Source: a bacterium (lineage in GTDB: Bacteria > Verrucomicrobiota > Verrucomicrobiia > Verrucomicrobiales > Akkermansiaceae). From it: a DNA stretch of 64,000 bases. Both the position numbers and the translations under genes were made by a program. Every line of letters begins with the position of its first letter. Position 1 is the first letter of the stretch. Below the pieces are notes generated by a model that saw nothing but the letters and a program-made list of their open reading frames with translations, searched no databases and had not been told where the DNA came from. The stretch is taken from NCBI GenBank assembly GCA_018222765.1, contig JAAEZT010000010.1, positions 28,426 to 92,425 of the forward strand, in the 5' to 3' direction. Below, piece by piece: positions 27,355 through 34,606 of the stretch.

Positions 27355-28239
27355 ATGAGTGAAGAAAACATCAGCACCGGCCGGGATTCTCTCTGGAGCA
27401 AAAGTCGACGCAAATTGATGCGCGACCGCGCCGGAGTTGCCGCCATGATCGTCGTAGGAGTTTACGGACTCATCGCAATTCTGGTCTACCTTGGACTGAT
27501 TGGCGAAAACTGGAGCACTCTGGGCGAGGAGGGATTTGGAGGGATGAGTTCAGAACATTGGTTTGGCACCAACATCAATGGGCAGGACATTTTCTCACGC
27601 GCCATTCAGGGCATCAAGACTGCCTTCGAAGTCGGCCTGGTTGTGGCCGTCACGGCGACAGCCATCGGAGGAATTCTCGGCGCCATCGCGGGCTACTTTC
27701 ACCGCACAATCATAGATGAGGTCATTATGTGGCTCTACGGCTGTATCGACGCCATCCCCTTCTACCTTTTCGTAGCCGCCGTCGCCTTTTCGCTAAAGGG
27801 GACCGAGCTCCAACCTTGGGGAATGCATATCGCCATGATCGCTACCTTCTGGTCAAGCACCTGCCGGATCGTGCGAGGCGAAGTCATTAAAATTCGCGGT
27901 CTCGAATACATCCAGGCCGCCAAAGCCGTCGGCGTAGGACCACTCACCATCGTCCGCCGCCACGTCATGCCCAACACCACGCATATCCTGCTGGTGCAAT
28001 CGACCATCGCCTTCGTTGGCGCCATCAAGAGCGAGGTCATCCTCACCTTTCTGGGGCTGGGCGTCGTCGATGGAGTCAGTTGGGGCACGATGCTCTCCGA
28101 GTCCACCAGTGACGTCCTTCGCGGGCACTTTGGCAACTTCCTCGGAGCCTCCGGATTCCTCTTCGTTCTCGTAATCGCCTTCAACATGTTCGCCGATGCC
28201 TTACAAGACGCGCTCGACCCCAAGAAAGTTAGCTCCTGA
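27355..28239 (+). CDS. oppC: Oligopeptide ABC transporter permease OppC-like
   Basis: The 294-residue protein begins with a charged segment (SLWSKSRRKLMRDRAGVAAM) before TM1, as in DppC/OppC. HWFGTNINGQDIFSRAIQGIK is the family hallmark (GTD-like xxGxDxxSR). The EAA loop is LEYIQAAKAVGVGPLTIVRRHVMPNTTHILLV, and the end has LGVVDGVSWGTMLSES. It pairs with OppB in the membrane channel. Spacing to oppD is 7 bp. Length is normal. Confidence 0.94.
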   Translation: MSEENISTGRDSLWSKSRRKLMRDRAGVAAMIVVGVYGLIAILVYLGLIGENWSTLGEEGFGGMSSEHWFGTNINGQDIFSRAIQGIKTAFEVGLVVAVTATAIGGILGAIAGYFHRTIIDEVIMWLYGCIDAIPFYLFVAAVAFSLKGTELQPWGMHIAMIATFWSSTCRIVRGEVIKIRGLEYIQAAKAVGVGPLTIVRRHVMPNTTHILLVQSTIAFVGAIKSEVILTFLGLGVVDGVSWGTMLSESTSDVLRGHFGNFLGASGFLFVLVIAFNMFADALQDALDPKKVSS

Positions 28240-28246
28240 ATCGACC

Positions 28247-29230
28247 ATGTCTGAATCCACATCCAAACCCGTCCTCAGCATTCAAGATCTCGTCGTCGAG
28301 TTCAAGACCGAGGCCGGCCTCATCCGGGCACTCGACGGTGTCAGCTTCGACGTCCAGGAAGGAGAAGCACTCGGCATCGTCGGCGAATCCGGCTGCGGGA
28401 AATCTGTCACCGCCCTCTCTATCCTCAAACTCATCCCGAGCCCTCCGGGACGCATTGCCGGTGGTAGCATCAAGCTCGACGACATTGATGTCGTCAATCA
28501 ACCCGACGACGAAATGCGCAAAGTTCGCGGATCACTGGCCTCCATGATTTTCCAGGAGCCCATGACCGCTCTCAACCCGGTCTTTACCATCGGCAACCAG
28601 ATGGTCGAAATCATCCGCGTGCACCAGAAGGTTTCGAAGGCTGAAGCCAAGAGGCAGGCCATCGAAATGTTGCGCACCGTGAACATCGAATCACCCGAGC
28701 AACGCATCGACCAATACCCCCACGAACTGTCCGGAGGAATGCGGCAGCGGGTCATGATTGCCATGGCCCTCTCCTGCAGTCCCAAACTCCTCATCGCCGA
28801 CGAACCCACCACCGCACTCGACGTCACGGTGCAAGCCCAAGTCATGGAGGAAATCAACCGCCTCCAACGCGAAATGAATATGGGGCTCATCCTGATCACC
28901 CACGACCTCGGCGTGATCGCAGAAAGCTGCACCCGCGTCGTCGTGATGTATTGCGGAAAGATCATCGAAATGGCGGAAACCGAGGAACTCTTTAGAAACC
29001 CGCGCCACCCCTACACCCGCGGCCTACTCGATTCCATCCCGCGCATCCGCGAGAAAAAACTTGAGACCCTGCCCATCATTGAAGGAATGGTCCCCGACCT
29101 CGCCAATCTCCCCAAGGGATGCCGCTTTGCAGATCGTTGCCCCAAAGCCGAAGATCATTGCCGGGAAAGCGAACCACCTTTGGAAGACACCGAAAGCGGT
29201 GGAAAAGTCGCCTGTTTCATCCCCAACTAA
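28247..29230 (+). CDS. oppD: Oligopeptide ABC transporter ATP-binding protein OppD-like
   Basis: The 327-residue ATPase has Walker A GIVGESGCGKSVTALSILKL, Q-loop MIFQEPMTALNPVF, signature LSGGMRQRVMIAMAL, Walker B LLIADEPTTALD and switch ITHDLGVIAE. The C-terminal oligopeptide-type extension has Cys residues in CRFADRCPKAEDHCRESEPP, which in related proteins bind a 4Fe-4S cluster. I chose the ATG at 28247; the upstream frame overlaps oppC. It energises OppBC together with OppF, which starts 8 bp later. Confidence 0.95.
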   Translation: MSESTSKPVLSIQDLVVEFKTEAGLIRALDGVSFDVQEGEALGIVGESGCGKSVTALSILKLIPSPPGRIAGGSIKLDDIDVVNQPDDEMRKVRGSLASMIFQEPMTALNPVFTIGNQMVEIIRVHQKVSKAEAKRQAIEMLRTVNIESPEQRIDQYPHELSGGMRQRVMIAMALSCSPKLLIADEPTTALDVTVQAQVMEEINRLQREMNMGLILITHDLGVIAESCTRVVVMYCGKIIEMAETEELFRNPRHPYTRGLLDSIPRIREKKLETLPIIEGMVPDLANLPKGCRFADRCPKAEDHCRESEPPLEDTESGGKVACFIPN

Positions 29231-29238
29231 GCAAACTC

Positions 29239-30219
29239 ATGGAATTGCCACTCGTACAGGTAAAAAACCTCAAAACACACTACCCGATCAAAGGCGGCCT
29301 GCTGAACCGTCCCATCGGTGCGGTCAAAGCGGTGAACGGAGTCAGCCTCGATATTCAGGCGGGCCAGACTTTCGGACTCGTGGGTGAATCAGGTTGTGGA
29401 AAATCAACCTTCGGCCGTTCCATCTTACGCCTTCAGCATGTCACCGCCGGCGAAGTGCAAATCAACGGAAAGGACATTCTCGGCCTCGATCGTCAGGAGC
29501 TGGTCAAAGCACGGGCGGACATGCAGATCATCTTCCAGGATCCCTACGGTTCCCTGAACCCGCGCATGACCATTCGCCAAATCGTGCGAGAACCGCTCGA
29601 CACCCACAAGGTCGGCGAAAAGGCCGACCGCGACGCTGAAGTCATGCGGCTCCTCGAAATCTGCGGACTACGTCGATCCGTCGCCGACCGTTACCCTCAC
29701 GAATTCTCCGGCGGACAACGCCAGCGCATCGGCATCGCCCGTGCTCTGGCCCTCAAACCGAAATTCATCGTCGCCGACGAACCGGTCTCCGCCCTCGACG
29801 TCTCGGTGCAAAGCCAGGTCCTCAACCTCATCAGCCACCTGCAAAAAGAATTTGGAATCTCCTTCCTCTTCATCTCGCACGATCTCGCCGTCGTCCAACA
29901 TATCAGCCACGAAGTCGGCGTGATGTATTTTGGCGAACTTGTCGAGCGGGCCCCTGCCGAAGAACTCTACGCCGCGCCCAAACATCCGTATACCCAGGCC
30001 CTGCTGAAAGCCATTCCCCAGCCAGATCCCGGACGCGAAAAGGAACAGGTTCCGCTCACCGGCGACATCCCCTCGCACAATGATCCACCCAAAGGCTGCC
30101 CTTTCCAACCCCGCTGCCCCGTCGCCAAGCCCGAATGCGCCGAAAGCAAACCTCCCCTCAAACCAGTCGACGTCGAAGAGACCCCGTCCAAGCACTTGGT
30201 TGCCTGCTGGCTCTACTAA
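29239..30219 (+). CDS. oppF: Oligopeptide ABC transporter ATP-binding protein OppF-like
   Basis: The 326-residue ATPase has Walker A GLVGESGCGKSTFGRSIL, Q-loop IIFQDPYGSLNPRM, signature FSGGQRQRIGIARAL and Walker B FIVADEPVSALD, plus the C-terminal CPFQPRCPVAKPECAESKPP extension with four Cys. It begins with the KTHYPIKGG motif typical of OppF/DppF (residues 12-20). The start at 29239 was chosen since the upstream frame lies inside oppD. It is the last opp gene; the small SelW-like gene begins 82 bp later. Confidence 0.95.
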   Translation: MELPLVQVKNLKTHYPIKGGLLNRPIGAVKAVNGVSLDIQAGQTFGLVGESGCGKSTFGRSILRLQHVTAGEVQINGKDILGLDRQELVKARADMQIIFQDPYGSLNPRMTIRQIVREPLDTHKVGEKADRDAEVMRLLEICGLRRSVADRYPHEFSGGQRQRIGIARALALKPKFIVADEPVSALDVSVQSQVLNLISHLQKEFGISFLFISHDLAVVQHISHEVGVMYFGELVERAPAEELYAAPKHPYTQALLKAIPQPDPGREKEQVPLTGDIPSHNDPPKGCPFQPRCPVAKPECAESKPPLKPVDVEETPSKHLVACWLY

Positions 30220-30301
30220 GGCCTGGAAACGCCCAATACGAAGCCGCTCAACAACAAATAATCTCGCTGGCCAATTCCGGAATCCCATCCAAAATATCCC
30301 C

Positions 30302-30514
30302 ATGCAACTCGAGATCGAATACTGCGCCCAGTGAAATTACCTTCCCGAAGCTGACCGTGTGTCGGCTGAAATCGAACAAGCCACCGGCAGGCAGGCCAAG
30401 CTCGTTGCCGGAGCCGGCGGCATTTTCGAAATCCGCAAAGACGGCGAGGTTATCTGGAAAAAACAACACAGCGGCCACTTCCCCAAAACCGGCGAAGCCG
30501 CTGCTCTTTTCTAG
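30302..30514 (+). CDS. SelW-like (Rdx family) protein with in-frame UGA, probable selenoprotein
   Basis: Reading the TGA at 30332-30334 as selenocysteine gives a 70-residue protein. It starts MQLEIEYCAQ, then U, then NYLPEADRVSAEIEQATG, and ends in the Rdx pattern GAGGIFEIRKDGEVIWKK and GHFPKTGEAA before a TAG stop. Rdx proteins (SelW/SelT/SelH type) have a thioredoxin-like fold with CxxC or CxxU after the first beta strand; here the UGA falls exactly at the second position of that motif. A SECIS-like hairpin follows. The frame on both sides of the UGA matches the family, which argues against a chance stop. The upstream ribosome binding site is weak. A pseudogene is the alternative. Confidence 0.8.
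30335..30367 (+). promoter_or_regulatory. Candidate bacterial SECIS element
   Basis: Downstream of the UGA, AGCTGAC (30349-30355) pairs with GTCGGCT (30361-30367) over 7 bp, with one G-U pair, around the loop CGTGT. The loop starts 21 nt after the UGA and has G at its second position. Both fit the published bacterial SECIS pattern (UGA-to-loop distance about 16-37 nt, a G in the first two loop bases). The hairpin lies within the coding sequence, as in bacteria generally. Confidence 0.65.
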
Positions 30515-30549
30515 GGGAAAGTTGTTCCCTACTGCGGAGCTTTAGGTTC

Positions 30550-30592
30550 AGTCCGGGCCCATCTCGTGCCTTTTGCGCCCCGGGCTCTTTTA
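30550..30592 (+). terminator. Possible terminator after the opp/SelW genes
   Basis: AGTCCGGG (30550-30557) pairs with CCCGGGCT (30579-30586), with one G-U pair, across a 21-nt loop. It is followed by CTTTTATT. The loop is long and the T-run is interrupted, so the call is moderate. It overlaps the stop of the convergent SGNH hydrolase gene. Confidence 0.45.
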
Positions 30593-31240
30593 TTGCGACA
30601 GGGCCTTCTTCACCGTTTCCCCGACCCGCTTACCCTGTAAATCAATCGCTCCCGGTTTGAAATGATAAGGATCTTTGTAATACTCCGGATGGCCTTTTGA
30701 AATGCCATACAGATCATTGATCGTCGCTCCATATTTTTGAGCCAGCTCCTGCACGATACGATTCCGGTCATCAATCCTCGAATTCAACTTGTTTTGATTA
30801 CTAGTCGATTGAAGCGGTGTCGAGAGAGCCAGGATGAGCTTCGCTTTCGGCGCTTTCTTTCGAATCAGCTGCAAGGCCTTTTCATAACCTTCACGATATT
30901 CATCTTCGGAGTATCCCATGCCATGGAGGCCATTGTTAAAATGAATCACAGCATACTGGTAGTGACTGAACATCGCATCCAGCTGGGCAAAAAAGGCCGG
31001 GTCGGACACACAAGCCGAAGTCGCAAAGCGCGCACAGCTCGCCTTTCCCTGCAATTGCTTCTCAGCCACCTTAAAATACCCTTTGGTAATCGAATCTCCC
31101 ACCAACATTACCCGAGGGAGTTTCTTATCCGTGGCTTTGGCGATCCAAATATCACACCACTCGGTTCCTTCTCGATGAATCGTTGTTTCCGCCCAAATTG
31201 GCAGCACCATCACAACGGATAAGATCAGCATTTTTATCAT
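30590..31240 (-). CDS. Exported SGNH/GDSL hydrolase
   Basis: The 216-residue protein starts with a signal peptide (MIKMLILSVVMVLPIWA). It has the block I motif VMLVGDSITKGYF with the nucleophile Ser, block III VIHFNNGLHGMGYS with Asn, and block V DPYHFKPGAIDLQGKRVGE with the Asp-x-x-His pair. SGNH hydrolases are esterases; many exported ones remove acetyl groups from polysaccharides. It abuts rsgA with no gap (31240/31241) on the same strand, so the two are probably cotranscribed. The substrate is unknown. Confidence 0.82.
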   Translation of the reverse strand: MIKMLILSVVMVLPIWAETTIHREGTEWCDIWIAKATDKKLPRVMLVGDSITKGYFKVAEKQLQGKASCARFATSACVSDPAFFAQLDAMFSHYQYAVIHFNNGLHGMGYSEDEYREGYEKALQLIRKKAPKAKLILALSTPLQSTSNQNKLNSRIDDRNRIVQELAQKYGATINDLYGISKGHPEYYKDPYHFKPGAIDLQGKRVGETVKKALSQ

Positions 31241-32347
31241 CTATAATTCTCCACGTTCTTCTTTGTCGAGCTCGATACGGTCTTCGCGGTTCCGGGCTTT
31301 CACCCGGACATTACGCTTCCCCCAACGCTCGACAATCATCTGCCTTTTCTTGCGGCGAAAATTCAACTCTTCCACTTCTTCATCAAGCTGAAGAAAGCCC
31401 TCATAGCGCCGCATATCCAACTCCCCGGCCTTCACCGCCGCTTCAATGGCGCAGCCCTTGTCGCCCTGATGTTTGCAGTCACGAAACTTGCATTGAAGAG
31501 TCAGCTCTTCGACGTCGGCGAAACTCTCGCGGAGCGTCTTTTCATCGGTCCACATCTGGACTTCACGAATCCCGGGATTGTCGACCAACATTCCACCTTC
31601 CGGCAAAACCACCAGCTCTCGAGCCACCGTGGTGTGACGACCTTTTCCGGTCACCTCATTCACCTCGCCAGTCCACAACCATTCCTCACCGAGGAGCTGA
31701 TTTACCAAAGTCGATTTTCCCACGCCACTCGAACCAACCATCGTCAATGTGATTCCCGGTTTCAAATAACCACGCAAGACATCCAAGCCTTCCTTTCGGG
31801 TCGCACTCGTCACATAAACTTCAGACTCCGGCATCAGCTCCTGAATCTCCTCCCGCGCCTTTTCATTAACCTCCTCCTCAAAAAGATCCGACTTATTGAC
31901 CAGCACCACACAATCCGCCCCGCTGCGCGAGACAATCGTGTAGTAGCGCTCCATCCGGCGCAGGTTGAAATCCGATCCCGCATCCGTCACCACCACCACG
32001 ACATCGACATTGGCGGCCATGACTTGTTCCTGACTACTTTTTCCCGGAGCCTTCCGTGAAAAACAGGTCCGACGTGGAAGTCTTGCCCGGATGATGTGTT
32101 CGTCTTCATCCCCGGCCCCCAACTCAATCGCGACCCAATCGCCCACCGCCGGCAGGTCCGCATCACAGGTCGCCTCATGCCAGACCTTGCCTCCCACCAC
32201 ACAGTCCACTTCCTCCCCTTCATTGAGCAAAGCCGAGAAGTTGATCTTAGTCTCACGAATCAACCGCCCCAAAACCCACTTCTCATCCGCAATCTCTGCA
32301 TAAGAATCCGCAAAGAAGTCAGTCCATCCCAGTTCAGCGAGAGTCAT
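31241..32347 (-). CDS. rsgA: Ribosome small subunit biogenesis GTPase RsgA
   Basis: The 368-residue protein shows the circularly permuted GTPase order: an N-terminal OB-fold, then VVLVNKSDLF (G4), then LTMVGSSGVGKSTLVNQLLG (G1), then GGMLVDNPGIREVQMW (G3). A C-terminal zinc site follows (LQCKFRDCKHQGDKGCAIE). RsgA helps 30S subunit maturation by releasing RbfA. The ATG at 32347 was preferred to a TTG five codons upstream. It is divergent from the rhomboid gene across a 274-bp gap that holds an orphan terminator. Confidence 0.94.
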   Translation of the reverse strand: MTLAELGWTDFFADSYAEIADEKWVLGRLIRETKINFSALLNEGEEVDCVVGGKVWHEATCDADLPAVGDWVAIELGAGDEDEHIIRARLPRRTCFSRKAPGKSSQEQVMAANVDVVVVVTDAGSDFNLRRMERYYTIVSRSGADCVVLVNKSDLFEEEVNEKAREEIQELMPESEVYVTSATRKEGLDVLRGYLKPGITLTMVGSSGVGKSTLVNQLLGEEWLWTGEVNEVTGKGRHTTVARELVVLPEGGMLVDNPGIREVQMWTDEKTLRESFADVEELTLQCKFRDCKHQGDKGCAIEAAVKAGELDMRRYEGFLQLDEEVEELNFRRKKRQMIVERWGKRNVRVKARNREDRIELDKEERGEL

Positions 32348-32511
32348 CTGGCCAGAGTTCAAACCGGATCGGCCCGAAGCGAAAGAGCCAAATCCTGCTT
32401 TGTAACCACTCTGGGGATGCCCAGCACGTCTCCTTAAAATACACGCGGGCAGGAATTTCTCGACAAAATAGGTCGCTGCCCAGTAGTCTATTCCACCTGC
32501 CCCCCCTAAGG
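32348..32511 (+). ncRNA. Candidate small RNA or 5' leader upstream of the rhomboid gene
   Basis: This stretch has no protein-coding frame I can support and ends at the orphan terminator. Within it, GGGCAG (32450-32455) and CGAC (32461-32464) pair with GTCG (32472-32475) and CTGCCC (32476-32481), giving a bulged hairpin just before the terminator. I recognise no known riboswitch or 6S signature. Existence of an RNA here is inference from the terminator and this structure. Confidence 0.3.
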
Positions 32512-32545
32512 AGCCGGAGGCCTGTCAAAAGGACTCCGGCTTTTT
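32512..32545 (+). terminator. Orphan intrinsic terminator in the rsgA/rhomboid divergent region
   Basis: AGCCGGAG (32512-32519) pairs perfectly with CTCCGGCT (32534-32541) across a 14-nt loop and runs into TTTTTCTTTT. It lies on the plus strand with no plus-strand protein gene upstream, because rsgA is transcribed away. It must end a transcript starting inside the gap or act as an attenuator for the rhomboid-mazG pair. Confidence 0.75.
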
Positions 32546-32621
32546 CTTTTCCGCAATCAGACTTTCGCCCTGCACAAAAGCCTGTAGATTCTCCCGCGTG
32601 GGACACGCAGATCGAGACTAC

Positions 32622-33509
32622 ATGAAACCCGGCTATGAGCCCCCCCGTCCACCACAGGGGCCTGGTTATGGCAGACCTCCGGGAGCCTTCGACGGAGCCC
32701 CGGTGACCAGATGGCTCTTCGTTTCCAATATCGCCGTCTTTTTCCTCAATATCCTTCTCACCTCCGAGGGACAAATCCCACCACTGACTTTATGGGGATA
32801 TTTCAGTGTCGATCAGGGGTTTTACCACCTTCAAATCTGGCGCGTCCTCACCTTCCAATTCCTCCATGCTGACATTGGTCATCTTCTCTCAAACATGATC
32901 GGCATTTATTTCTTCGCGCCCCACTTGGAGCGGTGGATGAGTAGCCGGATCTTCACCTTTTATTATCTTCTTTGCGGGATCGCAGGGGTTCTCTTCTATA
33001 CCTTCCTCGCCCTTTTCACCAATCTCTTTGGCGAATACGGAACCATGAACCCAATGGTTGGTGCCTCGGCTGGGATCTTCGGAATTCTGGCCGCCTTCTA
33101 CTTCATCGCCCCAAATGCCCGGGTCCTTCTTTTCTTCGTCATCCCCATGAAGATGCGGACTCTGGGAATTATTTTCTTCGCCTACGAGGTCCTCAATATC
33201 ATCGGGCGCGGAGGGAATTATGGCGGATCAGTAGGCCACCTCGGCGGCGCCCTCCTTGGAATCCTCATCATGAAAAATTCCACCGCCAAGAAATTGCTCA
33301 CCTCCCTGGCCGCCATCGGCACCGGAACTAGCACGAAGAGCCACTCAAAAGGGAAATTTAAGGACGCCCAGATTGTTCGCGAGAGCAATCGCTCACCCAT
33401 TGAGATTACCGAAGAAGTGAACCGCATCCTCGATAAAATTTCCCAGGAGGGCATCCAATCCCTCACTCCCAAAGAACGTGAAACCCTCGACCGCTCCCGC
33501 AAAAATTAA
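32622..33509 (+). CDS. Rhomboid-family intramembrane serine protease
   Basis: The 295-residue membrane protein has a proline-rich N-terminus (GYEPPRPPQGPGYGRPPGAF) and about six membrane segments. The catalytic Ser lies in MVGASAGIFGILAAFYF (near residue 149) and the His in GGSVGHLGGALLGILI (near 205). LHADIGHLLSNMIGIYFFAP matches the rhomboid HxxxxHxxxN-type segment. A cytoplasmic tail of about 70 charged residues follows (SPIEITEEVNRILDKISQEG), which is usual in DUF6576-type rhomboids. Rhomboids cut membrane proteins within the bilayer. A GTG eight codons upstream is an alternative start. Its stop overlaps the mazG ATG by one base. Confidence 0.9.
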   Translation: MKPGYEPPRPPQGPGYGRPPGAFDGAPVTRWLFVSNIAVFFLNILLTSEGQIPPLTLWGYFSVDQGFYHLQIWRVLTFQFLHADIGHLLSNMIGIYFFAPHLERWMSSRIFTFYYLLCGIAGVLFYTFLALFTNLFGEYGTMNPMVGASAGIFGILAAFYFIAPNARVLLFFVIPMKMRTLGIIFFAYEVLNIIGRGGNYGGSVGHLGGALLGILIMKNSTAKKLLTSLAAIGTGTSTKSHSKGKFKDAQIVRESNRSPIEITEEVNRILDKISQEGIQSLTPKERETLDRSRKN

Positions 33510-34321
33510 TGACCGATGAAGAAATGATCTCCTGCCCGGAGCCCGACCGCCAAATCGACCGCCTCCGCGCTATCATGCATCGTCTTCGGGCCCCCGGCGG
33601 TTGTCCTTGGGACGCCGAACAAACCCACGACTCACTCGTCTCCAATCTCATTGAGGAGACCTACGAAACCGTTGCCGCAATCAAGGCCAAGGACGACGAA
33701 AATCTCGAGGAAGAACTCGGCGACCTTCTCTTGCAGGTTGTCTTTCACGCCGAGCTCGCAGAGGAAGGCAATCGCTTCGATCTCAACGACATCGCCCGCG
33801 GCATCAGCGATAAACTCGTCCGCCGTCATCCCCACGTCTATGGCGATTCTGCCGTCGGCACCACCGATGGTGTTCTGGTCCAGTGGGAAGACATCAAGCG
33901 CGCCGAAAAAGGCGACGAAGAAAAACCCTACCTCCACGGGGTTGGCAAAGGCCTCCCCGCCCTCCTCCGCTCTGCCAAGCTCCAGAAGAAAGCCAGCAAG
34001 GTCGGCTTCGACTGGCCCTGCACCGTTGGTATTGTCGAAAAGATCGACGAGGAACTCGCCGAGGTCCGCGAGGAGCTCGCTAATCACACCGAGGGGGAGA
34101 AAGCTTCTCCCGAACTTCAGGCCGAGATCGGCGACCTTCTCTTCATTGTCACCAATCTCGCCCGCAAACTCGGCGTCGACCCCGAAGTCGCTCTCGAAGG
34201 CACTAACGAAAAGTTCCTCCACCGCTTCGCCCAAATCGAAAAGGGACTCAAGGAACAAGGTTCCTCACTCGAGGAAGCCAGCCTCGAAGAAATGAATGAG
34301 ATCTGGAACGCCGCGAAGTAG
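33509..34321 (+). CDS. mazG: Nucleoside triphosphate pyrophosphohydrolase MazG
   Basis: The 270-residue protein has two MazG repeats. The first has LRAPGGCPWDAEQTHDSLVSNLIEETYETVAAI and LEEELGDLLLQVVFHAELA (ExxE and ExxD metal sites). The second has KVGFDWP, IDEELAEVREEL and LQAEIGDLLFIVTNLARKLG. This is the full-length MazG form, which hydrolyses (d)NTPs to monophosphates and limits damaged nucleotides. Its ATG shares a base with the rhomboid stop (TAATG), showing translational coupling; no functional link is known. Confidence 0.95.
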   Translation: MTDEEMISCPEPDRQIDRLRAIMHRLRAPGGCPWDAEQTHDSLVSNLIEETYETVAAIKAKDDENLEEELGDLLLQVVFHAELAEEGNRFDLNDIARGISDKLVRRHPHVYGDSAVGTTDGVLVQWEDIKRAEKGDEEKPYLHGVGKGLPALLRSAKLQKKASKVGFDWPCTVGIVEKIDEELAEVREELANHTEGEKASPELQAEIGDLLFIVTNLARKLGVDPEVALEGTNEKFLHRFAQIEKGLKEQGSSLEEASLEEMNEIWNAAK

Positions 34322-34492
34322 GGCTCATGACAAACGACCACTGCAGTTAAAATAGCAAAAGGCCCCTCCTCTCAGCTTCCTCTCATGAACAGAGGGTTTC
34401 CAAGAATCGAAGCAAAGCCATCACCAGCAAGTCCGGGAATCATCTTCCTGATCCGCCTCACACTCTTCGTCGCACTTTCTTAATCAAGAAAT

Positions 34493-34524
34493 GACATCCT
34501 CAAATTGTCTTATTGGAGGATGTC
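34493..34524. repeat. Inverted repeat upstream of the LTD/CotH gene
   Basis: GACATCCTC (34493-34501) pairs perfectly with GAGGATGTC (34516-34524) across a 14-nt loop. The surrounding 285-bp gap (34322-34606) is AT-rich and holds no gene I can support. The repeat is 82 bp before the start of the large secreted protein and could be an operator or mRNA structure. Confidence 0.5.
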
Positions 34525-34606
34525 TCATGCTGAACTATATTTGATGTTTCCTCTCATCTTGTATCCTGATTCACTGATCGGGATTCACTAAATCATCTCT
34601 TAGTTT

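Noticed and set aside
29119..29238. 40-codon upstream extension of oppF
   Set aside because: It overlaps the end of oppD out of frame; OppF starts at MELPLVQVKNLKTHYPIKGG.
30332..30334. Reading the TGA as a true stop of an 84-residue frame from 30080
   Set aside because: That frame is out-of-phase oppF sequence for most of its length, while the family match continues past the TGA.
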